5,370 nt of DNA from Pseudomonadota bacterium. Lineage in GTDB: Bacteria; Pseudomonadota; Alphaproteobacteria; Sphingomonadales; Sphingomonadaceae. The stretch's first letter is position 1. Each line of letters begins with the position of its first letter. This document shows positions 5,075 to 5,370 of the stretch, in pieces. The stretch spans positions 1 through 5,370 of the forward strand of contig JAEZES010000091.1 in NCBI GenBank assembly GCA_023432995.1. Reading direction: 5' to 3'. A program made the position numbers and the translations under genes. The notes below the pieces were generated by a model. It worked only from the letters and a program-made list of their open reading frames with translations. It searched no databases and was not told the DNA's origin.

Positions 5075-5370
5075 GCCCAGCGATACCTCGCCGCGAAACC
5101 CGTCACGATATCGAGCGCGAACTGGCCGAGCAGCGGCGCAGGCAGCGCGCGCGGCGTCCCGACCTTCCCGCCGCCGTGGCGAACGAGGTCAAGCGCGAAC
5201 TGGTCAGGCAGCGCAAGACGCTGGGCATGGACGAATACGTCGAGATCCACGTCCGCAGCGTGCACGGCAAGCACAAGCTCGTCGTCAAGAAGGGCCGCAA
5301 GCGCCGCCCGGGCGAGGGCGGCCTGGCGGTGCCGGTGGAGCCGCCGCGGGGCCCCCGGCCGCTGCAGGGC
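5071..5370 (+). CDS. Basic protein of unknown function (partial, runs off the edge)
   Basis: An open frame begins at ATG 5071, overlapping the stop of the A-type carrier (ATGA), and has no stop before the right edge, giving 100 residues. It begins MSPAIPRRETRHDIERELAE and is unusually rich in arginine and lysine: about residues 8-30 and 45-55 look like charged helices (IERELAEQRRRQRARR, EVKRELVRQRK), followed by a short strand-like part (YVEIHVRSVHGKHKLVVKK), a basic patch (KKGRKRRPGEG) and a proline-rich stretch at the end. Codon third positions are strongly GC, like the neighbours. GAGAG nine bases upstream is a weak ribosome binding site. I do not recognise a family. The basic patches could suit nucleic-acid binding, but that is inference only. 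Confidence 0.65.
   Translation, partial: MSPAIPRRETRHDIERELAEQRRRQRARRPDLPAAVANEVKRELVRQRKTLGMDEYVEIHVRSVHGKHKLVVKKGRKRRPGEGGLAVPVEPPRGPRPLQG

Overview
The window is a dense, entirely plus-strand operon segment from a very GC-rich genome with strong G/C preference at third codon positions. It holds the back half of a SUF-type iron-sulfur cluster assembly operon. The order sufC, short sufD, sufS, sufT-like (MIP18/DUF59), A-type carrier, with a DUF559 gene just upstream, matches what I know of suf loci in alphaproteobacteria, most likely Sphingomonadales. That assignment is inferred from gene order, the short SufD and the style of the interspersed repeats; no taxonomic search was possible.

Layout. 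Positions 1-224 are the 3' end of an unrecognised gene. It overlaps by 4 nt a DUF559 (Vsr-like nuclease fold) protein at 221-736 whose putative active site looks degraded. That gene abuts (1-nt overlap) a small predicted secreted protein with four mature cysteines at 736-1176, which overlaps sufC (1160-1900) by 17 nt. Between sufC and sufD lies about 256 nt of octamer-based inverted repeats. This stretch stays open in the frame that links the sufC stop to the sufD start. sufD (2157-2909), sufS (2906-4204) and sufT (4201-4680) are chained by ATGA overlaps. The A-type carrier (4718-5074) follows the only clear gap, 37 nt, and overlaps by ATGA a basic unknown protein that runs off the right edge (5071-5370).

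How it works together. SufS would remove sulfur from cysteine to form a persulfide. A SufBCD scaffold, powered by the SufC ATPase, would build the cluster; SufB is not in the window and probably lies upstream. The A-type carrier would deliver clusters and SufT would assist maturation. No SufE/SufU, SufB or Rrf2-type regulator gene is visible here.

The core genes are a known system. The unusual material is (i) two different palindromic repeat elements on either side of sufD, one generating a bridging ORF and the other inserted in frame into the SufS N-terminus, and (ii) the DUF559 and secreted accessory genes placed tightly inside the operon. I see no RNA genes, CRISPR arrays, transposases or convincing promoter or terminator.
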